From CAZQYC01 sp043746555 (GTDB lineage: Bacteria; Pseudomonadota; Gammaproteobacteria; Steroidobacterales; Steroidobacteraceae), in NCBI GenBank assembly GCA_043746555.1, contig JAYTQU010000163.1, forward strand, positions 1 through 7,973: 7,973 nucleotides of DNA, in the 5' to 3' direction. The position numbers and the translations under genes were made by a program. Shown here piece after piece: positions 1 through 6,030 of the stretch. Below the pieces are notes generated by a model that saw only the letters and a program-made list of their open reading frames with translations, was not told the DNA's origin and did no database searches. Numbering within the stretch: position 1 is the first letter of the stretch; each line of letters starts with the position of its first letter.

Positions 1-450
1 CAGCAGCCCGGCGTCGTCAGTACGGCGGTGGGCTATGCAGCGGGGTTCACGCCGAATCCGACTTACGAAGAAGTGTGCACGGGAAGAACCGGACACGCCG
101 AGGTCGTGCTAGTCGTCTTTGACCCCAGCAAAACCAGCTACGCCAATTTACTCAAGGTGTTTTGGGAATCGCACGACCCGACGCAAGGGATGCGCCAGGG
201 CAACGACATCGGCACTCAGTATCGCTCGGGTATTTACGTGTACGGCAAAGCGCAGCGCGCGGCGGCCGAGGAGAGCAAAAAGAATTACGAAGCGTCTCTG
301 CAACGCGCCGGTTACAAAGCAATTACCACCGAGATTCTCGACGTGCCGTCGTTCTACTACGGCGAGGACTATCACCAGCAATATCTGGCGAAGAATCCCA
401 GCGGCTACTGCGGGCTCGGCGGAACGGGCGTCACCTGTCCGGGACAATGA
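1..450 (+). CDS. msrA: Peptide methionine sulfoxide reductase MsrA, 3' part
   Basis: MsrA reduces the S-epimer of methionine sulfoxide in oxidised proteins, using electrons passed through C-terminal cysteines to thioredoxin. The reading frame is open from base 1, so the gene begins outside the window. The N-terminal GCFW motif with the catalytic cysteine is not seen. The remaining 149 codons carry family landmarks: VGYAAG, NPTYEEVCTGRTGHAEVV (with the active-site Glu), FDPSKTSY, FWESHDPT, RQGND, GTQYRS, EDYHQQYL and the tail GYCGLGGTGVTCPGQ. The two resolving cysteines are encoded at 409-411 and 436-438. One departure is that the usual Asn before RQGND is Met here (GMRQGND). The gene converges on the SYLF gene, 47 nt away, with no clear terminator between them. 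The identification is secure. Whether the missing N-terminus carries a signal peptide or a fused domain cannot be told. Confidence 0.96.
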   Translation, partial: QQPGVVSTAVGYAAGFTPNPTYEEVCTGRTGHAEVVLVVFDPSKTSYANLLKVFWESHDPTQGMRQGNDIGTQYRSGIYVYGKAQRAAAEESKKNYEASLQRAGYKAITTEILDVPSFYYGEDYHQQYLAKNPSGYCGLGGTGVTCPGQ

Positions 451-497
451 CAGCACGGATCATGGCAGCAGGATCATGACGGAGAGAATTCTAACTA

Positions 498-1361
498 TTA
501 CTGTGGCGGTTCCGTACCCGGATGCGGGTCTTCCATCGGATGCGTGGTGAGTTTGCCCGGCTCAGCGGGTTTCGCGTTCGTTGCGCGCGCGCTAGATGTC
601 GTAGTCGACGTTGTTGATGTCGCCGCACCACTGGCGGACGCTGTCGTCGGATCGGCGATTCCCAACATCTTGTCTAAAGTCGCGACAAATGTCTGAGCGG
701 TTTCCGGCGGACGCGGCGCGCTGCCGGCAATAATTTCGCTCGCCAATACGCCGGGATGCGCGTAGTAAGCAGCGTTCGACTTGTGATCGATGGTAATCGC
801 GGAGCCGTCAAGCGCCACGCCGGCGAACAAGCCGACCGAGCGCGAATACGACAGCACTTGCGCCGTGAAACCCACATCCGTCGCCGCCGCGGTTTGTCGC
901 CCAACCGGACCGGCTGCGACCGACGCATCGGCGCCGAGCGTTACCTTACCGCCGACAATACCTTCGACGCCGGCGCGCGAAGTAAACACCAGCATCACGT
1001 CGCTCGACTGCACGCCGATTTGAAATCCAATGCTGCCGCCGGTGAGATTGATAAATATCGGATTGCTCCAGTGCCCATCGTCCTTGCGCACCACTAAGAC
1101 GCCGCTGCCGCGTCGCGCGCCGCCGATAAATCCCACCTTAATGACATCGGGAACGATGGCGACGGCATACGCGCGTTCAAGTAGCCACGTCGGCACATTT
1201 TGATCCGGCGAGTTTTGCAACTCGGTGAGCACTTGCGTGGCTTGCATTAACCGAATTTCTTGCCGCGTCGCGGCTTCGACCTGCAGGCTCGGTATGACCA
1301 GCAGCGCGGCGACGCCGAATACAGCGAGCGCGAAATCGCGGATGAATGTCGGTTTGTTCAT
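498..1361 (-). CDS. Secreted SYLF/Ysc84-domain (DUF500) lipid-binding-type protein
   Basis: This 287-residue protein is predicted to be exported. I chose ATG 1361 because it begins a good signal peptide: MNKPTFIR, a hydrophobic stretch to about residue 25, then a VEA/A cleavage site near residue 30. The same frame extends to an ATG at 1496, but that would bury the signal sequence behind 45 unlikely residues. The mature part matches the SYLF/Ysc84 family (PF04366): an amphipathic start, AYAVAIVPDVIKVGFIGG, RRGSGVLVVR, then Gly-rich strands through GSIGFQIGVQSSDVMLVFTS and GGKVTLGADASVAAGPVG. Eukaryotic members bind phosphoinositides. The role of bacterial periplasmic members is poorly defined. 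The last 45 or so residues are Ser/Thr/Ala- then Pro-rich and look disordered. The ribosome binding site is weak. The gene is transcribed alone, divergent from the small repeat protein. Confidence 0.88.
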   Translation of the reverse strand: MNKPTFIRDFALAVFGVAALLVIPSLQVEAATRQEIRLMQATQVLTELQNSPDQNVPTWLLERAYAVAIVPDVIKVGFIGGARRGSGVLVVRKDDGHWSNPIFINLTGGSIGFQIGVQSSDVMLVFTSRAGVEGIVGGKVTLGADASVAAGPVGRQTAAATDVGFTAQVLSYSRSVGLFAGVALDGSAITIDHKSNAAYYAHPGVLASEIIAGSAPRPPETAQTFVATLDKMLGIADPTTASASGAATSTTSTTTSSARATNAKPAEPGKLTTHPMEDPHPGTEPPQ

Positions 1362-1424
1362 AAGGAATAGATAGTCCGGTAGGGAGAAGGATCGAAACAT
1401 TGCGACTCGCGTCGCCGGTAAAAG

Positions 1425-1434
1425 TTTCCGGAAA
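1425..1434. promoter_or_regulatory. Perfect palindrome in SYLF leader
   Basis: TTTCCGGAAA is a 10-bp perfect inverted repeat 64-73 nt upstream of the preferred SYLF start. It lies within an A/T-rich patch and could be an operator half-pair. It could also be chance, since a 10-bp palindrome is weak evidence alone. Confidence 0.25.
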
Positions 1435-1597
1435 AATTTTGGACGGATTTCGCCGACGAAATCGCTATACGCAACACAAGCGAAACGAAAAACCATCCTT
1501 CAGCGACGCGCATTACGCCATTCGCTGATCGAACGATTTCCATTTCCTGGACGACACACCTGTCCCGGGATGATTCGCCCGTGGGTAACGCCAATGC

Positions 1598-1637
1598 GTG
1601 AACAAGTTCACACCCAATCATCGCTTATGTCAATGAA
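1598..1637. promoter_or_regulatory. Copy A of a shared 40-nt upstream element
   Basis: This stretch aligns without gaps to 5662-5701, with 30 of 40 bases identical by hand count. Conserved blocks are GTTCACA at 1606-1612 and TCRTCGCTYATGTCAATGAA at 1618-1637, which differs at two positions, both transitions. The left edge forms the inverted repeat GTGAACAAGTTCAC (1598-1611). The element lies 68 nt before the start of the small repeat protein and about 237 nt upstream of the SYLF start, so either gene or both may be controlled. Two conserved boxes about 15 nt apart resemble the architecture of an ECF promoter, but no known consensus is matched. Confidence 0.45.
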
Positions 1638-1692
1638 GACGCGCCATTTCACTGCGTCCGAAGTTTGCACATACAACTTATTCAAGGGTGGT

Positions 1693-1699
1693 GGAGGAG
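1693..1699 (+). promoter_or_regulatory. Strong Shine-Dalgarno of small repeat protein
   Basis: GGAGGAG lies 6 nt before ATG 1706. This decides the start over the in-frame GTG at 1688 and 1691 and ATG 1700, which overlap or abut the motif. It is the best ribosome binding site in the window and suggests high translation. Confidence 0.8.
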
Positions 1700-1705
1700 A
1701 TGGTC

Positions 1706-1897
1706 ATGCAGAACAAGAAACTCTTTGCAGTCCTAGCCGGTGGTGTTTTGTTTGCGTTGTCGGGCGTGACGTTCTCCGACAATGGTGGCGGTACCAATGT
1801 GCGAATCGCCGAAGACGGTAATCACAATGCCGCGCCAAGTGTTCGCGTTGCCGAAGACGGTAATCACAATGCCGCGCCAAGTGTGCGGATGGCGTAG
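1706..1897 (+). CDS. Tiny secreted protein with two 14-residue repeats, unknown function
   Basis: This encodes a 63-residue protein starting at ATG 1706. It has a typical signal peptide (MQNKK, then a hydrophobic core ending near LSGVTFS), giving a mature peptide of only about 40 residues. The mature part is almost entirely repeat: RIAEDGNHNAAPSV, RVAEDGNHNAAPSV, then a truncated RMA at the C-terminus. There is no cysteine, so it is not a disulfide peptide or a lipoprotein. His and Asp/Glu in each repeat could contact metal, but that is speculation. Reasons to believe it is real are the near-perfect ribosome binding site, the signal peptide and the tandem intrinsic terminators downstream. The gene stands alone. 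I do not recognise a family. No RiPP-type maturation gene is adjacent. Confidence 0.78.
   Translation: MQNKKLFAVLAGGVLFALSGVTFSDNGGGTNVRIAEDGNHNAAPSVRVAEDGNHNAAPSVRMA
1808..1884 (+). repeat. Tandem coding repeat, 42-nt period
   Basis: Bases 1808-1842 recur exactly at 1850-1884 (35 identical nt, period 42). A degenerate third start follows at the stop codon. The identity extends through third codon positions, so the duplication is recent or kept uniform by recombination. Copy number may vary between strains. Confidence 0.92.
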
Positions 1898-1955
1898 CGT
1901 TCTTTACATTTTATTTTGAGGAGTTTTCGCAAGGTGAAGGCTCTTATCAGGTTTC

Positions 1956-1977
1956 AACCGCTGGACTGCGGTTTTTT
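1956..1977 (+). terminator. First of two tandem intrinsic terminators
   Basis: AACCGC (1956-1961) pairs with GCGGTT (1968-1973) around a 6-nt loop. A run of six T spans 1972-1977. It is a modest rho-independent terminator 58 nt after the small repeat gene, immediately followed by a stronger one. Confidence 0.6.
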
Positions 1978-2015
1978 GACGGCGTCTTCTCAAGAAGACG
2001 CCGTCTTCTTTTTTT
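1978..2015 (+). terminator. Second, strong intrinsic terminator
   Basis: GACGGCGTCTTCT (1978-1990) is the exact reverse complement of 1993-2005. This gives a 12-bp stem with a UCAA tetraloop, followed by TTC and seven T (2009-2015). It terminates + strand transcription just before the convergent kinase stop codon. Read on the - strand the stem is followed by A's, so it is not a canonical terminator for the kinase mRNA. Confidence 0.92.
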
Positions 2016-2016
2016 G

Positions 2017-4731
2017 TCAGCGATGAACTCGAAGACCGAGCAGTTTCTGATTCTGTCCTGTATGCGCATAGAAAGTATCAAGACGCTCCCGTGCGAGCAG
2101 CACGACATCAGGAGTCACGCCCAGAGTGGTTGATAGTATTTGATAGCTGCGCTCCAAGTATGGTCCAGCTTGTTGGGGTTTTCCTAGTGCTAGGAGTGCC
2201 TGACCCAGCGTGTTTTCTGATCGAGCGATCCGCCAGGGAACTGCGTTCAATCTTTTGAGTCTGGCAAGAGTGATCGATAATTGTGCGACGGCTTCTCTTG
2301 CTCGATTCGTCGCCAACAAGACTTCGGCAAGATTGTGTTCGGAAGAAGCGACGAAGAGACTATCCGCCGACACTGTTGCGCTATATTCATCAAGCGCCAG
2401 CCGGAGCTGCTGTTCCGCTTCTTCGAATTGACCTTGCTGCCACAGAGTAATCGCCAGCCGATCGCGCGTCTGAGCAGTGATTATGGTGCGTTCGCCAGCA
2501 CTCTCGATTCCAATGGCGAGCGCTTCACGTGCATAACGCTCGGCACCGGCTAAGTCGCGTTGGTCACGACGCAGATCGATGAGATTCAACAAGTGTTCAA
2601 TAAGTTTAGATGAGCGCTTCCCGAAGATTTCCTGATACGAGCGATAACTGCCTTCAAGCAATGGGGCGGCTTGATCGATGTGCCCGTTTCTCAATAGCGC
2701 AATTCCCAGCTGACTTTCCGCTGCAATTCGATCCGGATGAAGCTCCGATTTGGTGAGTCGGTAGATATCTACGGCTTCACGTAACAGCGGCTCTGCGCCT
2801 CTGTAGTCACTGCCCCAAATTTCGGCGTTGCCATAACTGTATAGCGCCATCGCCGTTTCAGAGTGTTTCGCGCCGTAAAGTTGCCGGTACAGCGGAATGG
2901 CCATTTTGTACAAAGAGTAAGAATTCGCGAAGTTACTGCGCTGCTTTTCCGTCTCGGCAAGCCGCAGCAAAGTCTCCGCGTAATCCGTAGTCCTTGTCTT
3001 GCCTGCACGTTCCAACATACGTCGCGCTGCCTGAAGAGAGGTTTCGGCAGCAGCAATATCGAATCGTTGCAGATTCGCTTTGCCTAGCTTCAGCAGAGTC
3101 GGTGCAAGGTCCGGGTTATCCACGCCTTCTGTTTGCTTGCGAATATTGAGCGCTCCTTCAAGTAGTGCAATTCCTTTCTCATCCTGACCCTGCCGGCTAT
3201 AGGTTTGCCCCATCGTTTCGAGCAATCGCGCTTTGACCGCCGGCTGTTGTGCGAGGTCATTGCCAATGTTTTTCGTTGCATTGTCTAAGAGATCGCGCGC
3301 CGAAACTTCTTTGCCCTGGGTAACGAAGGGGTCGGCGGAGGTGAATACGTCGGTCATGAAATTCGCGACGGTATCGGATGTTTGCTTTTCGCGATTAGCG
3401 TTATCGCGTTCGACGGCGATTGTTTTTGCCTGATTGATCGTGACGAGTAACGCAACGCTTAGCGTAATGACGAAGCCGGCGGTGACGGTAACGCCGAAAA
3501 CGTGTTTGCGGGTGAAGCGTTGTGCGTAGTAAAACCAGTTGCCTTGTCGCGCTTTGACCGGTTCGCGTGCCAGATAGCTTTGCAAGTCGCCGGCGAATTG
3601 GTCGATTGTGCTGTAACGATAGTCGAGTTCTTTGCGCAGCGCGCGAAGCAAGATGGCGTCGAGGTCGCCTTCGAGTCGGCTGCGCAATCGCATCGGAGTA
3701 ATGCAACGCACTGCGGCGATTTCGTGAATATTGCGCGTCGGCGGCGGGTCGCTGCCGATTGCTCGTAGCGCTTGTTTGACCGCCGTGCTCGGCGTTGTGG
3801 CGTCGGTGACGCAAATCGTACGTTCGAGTTCGAGCTGATTGGCGGCCGAGACTTTGTAGGGCCGAAGTCCAGTCAGCAGTTCGTACAGCACGACGCCGAG
3901 CGAGTAGACATCCGTTGCCGTGGTGACGGTGTTGCCGAGAATCTGTTCGGGACTCGCGTATTCCGGTGTTAGCACCCGGTCGTTCACGCGTGTGAGCGCG
4001 AGATCGGCGGCGAGCGCGCTGGTATCGAGCAGTTTGGCGATGCCGAAGTCGAGGAGTTTTGGATTGCCGTCGGGTCCGACCAAGATATTCGCAGGTTTGA
4101 TGTCGCGATGAACCGTGAGATTTTGATGTGCATAGCGCACCGCTTCGCACACTTTAAGCAGCAGTTTGATGCGCGCTTCTAGATTCAGCTTTTGCTTGTC
4201 GCAATACACATCGATCGGTTCGCCATGCACGTACTCCATCACCAAGTACGGATAACCTTGATCGGTTTCGCCGGCGTCGAGCAGACGCGCTATGCGCGGA
4301 TGATTGAGGTTGGCGAGAATTTGTCGTTCCGCCTTAAATCGGCGGCCGATTTCGGCGCTGAGTGCGGCGCCTTCGACAATCTTGATGGCAACTTGCGCGG
4401 AATACTGGCGATCGACGCGCTCTCCCAAATAAACCGTGCCTGCGCCGCCGTGCCCGATTACGCTGGTCAATCGATAAGGGCCGATGATGGAACCTAAAAG
4501 TTCCTTGCGATGCTCGCGGGTGGTGGATTCGATGGCCGTGCCGATGGCGCCGGTGATCGGGCTAATCGAGTGACCGGCATCGGAGTCGAGCAGTGCGTTG
4601 AGTTCGCCGCGAAGATCGGGATCGTCGCTACAACGTTCGTCGAGAAAACGTGCGCGCTGTTCCTTGGTCAGATCGACGGCCTGCGAGAACAGGTCGCGAA
4701 TGCGTGTCCAGCGGGCGTCCTGCGTTTTCAT
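2017..4731 (-). CDS. Membrane-anchored Ser/Thr protein kinase with C-terminal TPR domain
   Basis: The protein has 904 residues. An N-terminal helical segment (1-80) precedes a complete Hanks-type kinase domain (about 86-390). The glycine loop is GHGGAG (93-98), the ATP lysine is in VAIK (K117), and the paired Glu is E135. The catalytic loop HRDIKPAN has D210, K212 and N215; the metal-binding DFG has D228; the activation segment ends TPEYASPEQ (T255). All catalytic residues are present, so it should be active. One hydrophobic segment (about 411-432) follows, then about 470 residues of TPR-like helical repeats (roughly nine, some 40 residues each), predicted to be extracytoplasmic and probably a sensor or docking domain. 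It starts 6 nt after the sigma factor stop, so it is cotranscribed and probably translationally coupled. Related sigma/kinase pairs are V. parahaemolyticus EcfP/PknT and X. citri EcfK/PknS. The likely substrate is the neighbouring sigma factor (inference). Confidence 0.93.
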   Translation of the reverse strand: MKTQDARWTRIRDLFSQAVDLTKEQRARFLDERCSDDPDLRGELNALLDSDAGHSISPITGAIGTAIESTTREHRKELLGSIIGPYRLTSVIGHGGAGTVYLGERVDRQYSAQVAIKIVEGAALSAEIGRRFKAERQILANLNHPRIARLLDAGETDQGYPYLVMEYVHGEPIDVYCDKQKLNLEARIKLLLKVCEAVRYAHQNLTVHRDIKPANILVGPDGNPKLLDFGIAKLLDTSALAADLALTRVNDRVLTPEYASPEQILGNTVTTATDVYSLGVVLYELLTGLRPYKVSAANQLELERTICVTDATTPSTAVKQALRAIGSDPPPTRNIHEIAAVRCITPMRLRSRLEGDLDAILLRALRKELDYRYSTIDQFAGDLQSYLAREPVKARQGNWFYYAQRFTRKHVFGVTVTAGFVITLSVALLVTINQAKTIAVERDNANREKQTSDTVANFMTDVFTSADPFVTQGKEVSARDLLDNATKNIGNDLAQQPAVKARLLETMGQTYSRQGQDEKGIALLEGALNIRKQTEGVDNPDLAPTLLKLGKANLQRFDIAAAETSLQAARRMLERAGKTRTTDYAETLLRLAETEKQRSNFANSYSLYKMAIPLYRQLYGAKHSETAMALYSYGNAEIWGSDYRGAEPLLREAVDIYRLTKSELHPDRIAAESQLGIALLRNGHIDQAAPLLEGSYRSYQEIFGKRSSKLIEHLLNLIDLRRDQRDLAGAERYAREALAIGIESAGERTIITAQTRDRLAITLWQQGQFEEAEQQLRLALDEYSATVSADSLFVASSEHNLAEVLLATNRAREAVAQLSITLARLKRLNAVPWRIARSENTLGQALLALGKPQQAGPYLERSYQILSTTLGVTPDVVLLARERLDTFYAHTGQNQKLLGLRVHR

Positions 4732-4737
4732 TGAACG

Positions 4738-5457
4738 TTAGCCGGACGAACCGTCCGTTGTCTCGTCCGAAGATCCATGACCGGACCCATGACTTGAGCC
4801 ATGACTCGATGATTCAGCGTTTGGCCCGCCAGCGTCGTTGTTATTGCTGATCTGTCGCAAAATCCACGCCTTCGCAAGCCGTAGATCGCGATGGACCGTG
4901 GCTTCGGACACGCCGAGTGCTTTCGCGGTTTCCACGTAGGTAAGGCCACCAAAGTAGTGTAACTCGACAGCCTGCGCCAATCGTTGGTCCTGAGCCGCAA
5001 GCCGCTCCAAGGCCTCGTCGATCTCCAAGACGTCGATCTCGCCCTGCGTTGCGGGCGGGATATGGTCGGTGTCTTCTCTGTATACATCCACCGAGACTAT
5101 CGTCACCGGGCCGCCTCTCTTGACCCTGTGGCGGGCTTTTGCATGATCGACCAGGATGCGTCGCATCAGTCGCGAGGCCACGGCGTAGAAATGGCCACGA
5201 TCTTGCCAGGGCACATTCATGCCCACCATACGGACGAACGCTTCGTGGACGACCGCAGTCGCTTGCAGAGTGTGGTTGGGCCGCTCGCGACGCATATGGC
5301 GACGCGCGAGATCGCGTAGCTCGTCGTAGACCAACGGCGTCAAACGATCGAGCGCATGAACGTCGCCGTCACTCCAGGCAGACAACAGCCTCGTAACGCC
5401 GGCGGGAGCGTGGCCGGTTGGCGTATGGCGGCGATCTGCGGAATGGCTCGACATCAT
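4738..5457 (-). CDS. ECF sigma factor, ECF43-like, probable kinase-activated type
   Basis: This 239-residue sigma-70 family protein has region 2 at about 35-111 (LVYDELRDLARRHMRRE, VVHEAFVRM, RGHFYAVASRLMRRILVDHA) and region 4 at about 145-203. Region 4 has the helix-turn-helix TYVETAKALGVSEATVHRDL. Region 2.2, which carries the acidic DAED motif in ordinary ECF sigmas, reads HTLQATAVVHEAF. The residues aligned to DAED are QATA, with Thr67 in place of the Glu, and Thr63 lies just upstream. Loss of the charges, plus a cognate kinase, defines the group in which threonine phosphorylation restores RNA polymerase binding. No anti-sigma gene is visible. ATG 5457 and ATG 5454 are adjacent and either may start the protein. 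An unusual Ser/His/Gly-rich tail (about 215-239) follows region 4. It heads the operon with the kinase. Confidence 0.92.
   Translation of the reverse strand: MMSSHSADRRHTPTGHAPAGVTRLLSAWSDGDVHALDRLTPLVYDELRDLARRHMRRERPNHTLQATAVVHEAFVRMVGMNVPWQDRGHFYAVASRLMRRILVDHAKARHRVKRGGPVTIVSVDVYREDTDHIPPATQGEIDVLEIDEALERLAAQDQRLAQAVELHYFGGLTYVETAKALGVSEATVHRDLRLAKAWILRQISNNNDAGGPNAESSSHGSSHGSGHGSSDETTDGSSG
4771..4806 (-). repeat. Three 12-nt tandem repeats in sigma factor tail
   Basis: CCATGA recurs every 12 nt at 4775, 4787 and 4799 on the + strand. Read on the coding strand, the three units encode SHGS, SHGS and GHGS. They look like slippage expansion at the 3' end of the sigma gene and keep the frame. 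Confidence 0.8.
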
Positions 5458-5661
5458 TAGCGTGGGTCTCGTTTTCCTTGCCTCGGCTCGATCGATCTGC
5501 GCGATCTAGCGCGGGTCGACCGTTGGCAATTGTTAGTATCGTCGTTCCCGCTTGGGGTATCCGTCAAACTGCATCCATGCGTCGTTGCCCGAAGTCCGGC
5601 AAGGTCGTCACTGGACGTCCCGTGCGCCGCCCCCTGATTCTCTCTTAAGTCGGGCGAAACT
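5458..5661. other. Leader/intergenic region upstream of sigma factor
   Basis: I see no supported gene here. Short open frames on both strands lack ribosome binding sites, signal peptides or recognisable motifs. The stretch presumably includes the promoter and leader of the sigma/kinase operon, but no clear -35/-10 pair could be placed. The sigma start has only a weak Shine-Dalgarno. Confidence 0.5.
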
Positions 5662-5701
5662 GGGAGCACGTTCACATATTGTCGTCGCTCATGTCAATGA
5701 A
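5662..5701. promoter_or_regulatory. Copy B of a shared 40-nt upstream element
   Basis: This is the partner of 1598-1637. GTTCACA is at 5670-5676, and the 20-nt block ending ATGTCAATGAA is at 5682-5701. The left palindrome of copy A is degenerate here (GGGAGCACGTTCAC). It sits about 205 nt upstream of the sigma start on the - strand and just before a + strand segment that ends in a strong orphan terminator. On the - strand it contains a perfect TTGACA (5697 to 5692), but no TATAAT-like -10 lies at 16-18 nt spacing. Confidence 0.45.
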
Positions 5702-5751
5702 TTGATTATTACCTCTCTGATTCTGTTCCGCGCTCGCGCTGCAAACAGCTC

Positions 5752-5775
5752 GTTAACATCAACGATTAACGTTAA
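5752..5775. other. AT-rich cluster of GTTAAC-type palindromes
   Basis: GTTAAC lies at 5752-5757 and the perfect 10-bp palindrome TTAACGTTAA at 5766-5775, in an AT-rich patch unlike the surroundings. It might be a protein-binding site or part of the candidate RNA. The evidence is weak. Confidence 0.25.
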
Positions 5776-5835
5776 ATTGTAGCGATTTGGCCGTCTGTGA
5801 GGCTTCCAATCGGAACCAAACTTGGAATTGGACTT

Positions 5836-5852
5836 GCCGCTCGGAGAGCGGC
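5836..5852 (+). other. Perfect 7-bp hairpin before the terminator
   Basis: GCCGCTC (5836-5842) and GAGCGGC (5846-5852) are exact reverse complements around GGA. In practice this is a 6-bp GC-rich stem with a 5-nt loop. It lies 6 nt upstream of the terminator stem, as expected for a structured small RNA. Confidence 0.65.
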
Positions 5853-5858
5853 GATTTG

Positions 5859-5893
5859 GCGACGGGTTCCTCGTGAACCTGTCGCTTTTTTTT
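5859..5893 (+). terminator. Strong orphan intrinsic terminator
   Basis: GCGACGGGTTC (5859-5869) pairs with GAACCTGTCGC (5875-5885): 11 pairs including one G-U, with a 5-nt loop. Eight T follow (5886-5893). No protein gene ends nearby on the + strand, which is why a small RNA is proposed upstream. Confidence 0.88.
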
Positions 5894-5979
5894 ATGTACA
5901 GGGATGTACGGTATGCCGGAAATGCAGGAGCAATTTTCGGCGATGTACAGGGATGTACGGTATGCCGGAAATGCAGGAG
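5894..5979. repeat. Tandem 49-nt repeat, probable dispersed element
   Basis: A 37-nt unit at 5894-5930, beginning ATGTACAGGGATGTACGG, recurs exactly at 5943-5979. The two copies are separated by CAATTTTCGGCG. Each unit holds an internal doublet of ATGTAC. The spacer plus the next three bases (15 nt, 5931-5945) recurs at 6031-6045, so the repeat family extends beyond the tandem pair. The first copy begins directly after the T-run of the terminator. It looks like a non-coding dispersed intergenic repeat. Only a genome-wide count can show this. It is not a CRISPR: two copies, and a spacer that is itself repeated. Confidence 0.85.
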
Positions 5980-6000
5980 GCTGGCGATTTGCTCCTGCAT
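5971..6000. repeat. Inverted repeat at the end of the tandem repeat
   Basis: ATGCAGGAG (5971-5979, the end of repeat copy 2) is mirrored by CTCCTGCAT (5992-6000) across 12 nt. A competing inverted repeat, GGCGAT (5983-5988) with ATCGCC (5999-6004), overlaps it. This gives two mutually exclusive hairpins. It probably marks the edge of a mobile or REP-like element. Confidence 0.75.
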
Positions 6001-6030
6001 CGCCAACATTTCGGCCGTTCATGGCCCCCA

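Larger units (their letters stand above)
1362..1687. other. Gene-free divergent regulatory region
   Basis: No credible gene lies between the SYLF start and the Shine-Dalgarno of the small repeat protein. The region must hold promoters for both. It contains the perfect 10-bp palindrome TTTCCGGAAA at 1425-1434, in the SYLF leader, and the 40-nt element at 1598-1637 described separately. I could not place a convincing sigma-70 -35/-10 pair for either gene. Confidence 0.6.
5702..5893 (+). ncRNA. Candidate small RNA ending in an intrinsic terminator
   Basis: A strong + strand terminator (5859-5893) ends a stretch with no credible protein gene. A second perfect hairpin (5836-5852) stands 6 nt before it. 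About 160 nt upstream of the terminator is copy B of the shared element, a candidate promoter or operator. Together these suggest a short non-coding transcript of up to about 190 nt. The 5' end is a guess, and no Rfam family is recognised. Alternatives are the remnant terminator of a lost gene, or a terminator carried by the adjacent repeat element. No ORF with a Shine-Dalgarno is seen inside. Confidence 0.4.

Noticed and set aside
1362..1496. N-terminal extension of the SYLF protein to ATG 1496
   Set aside because: A good signal peptide starts at ATG 1361 and would be buried. The extension has no recognisable content.
1706..1897. RiPP (lasso or similar) precursor
   Set aside because: It has a Sec-type signal peptide, and no maturation enzyme or dedicated transporter is nearby.
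1934..2026. Small GTG-started ORF after the repeat protein
   Set aside because: Although GAGGAG precedes it, the frame runs through both terminators, so a full-length mRNA is unlikely. Its composition is shaped by the hairpins.
3401..4150. Long 249-codon - strand ORF inside the kinase gene
   Set aside because: It is a different frame of the same strand, lies wholly within the conserved kinase coding region, and is rich in Arg, Thr and Ser as expected of an out-of-frame shadow.
2017..4731. Recent domain fusion in the kinase gene, hinted by lower GC in parts of the TPR half
   Set aside because: Only a few lines were compared by eye, the difference is small and uneven, and kinase-TPR architectures are common.
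2017..5457. Link to a type VI secretion system
   Set aside because: Related sigma/kinase pairs control T6SS in Xanthomonas citri, but no T6SS gene is in this window.
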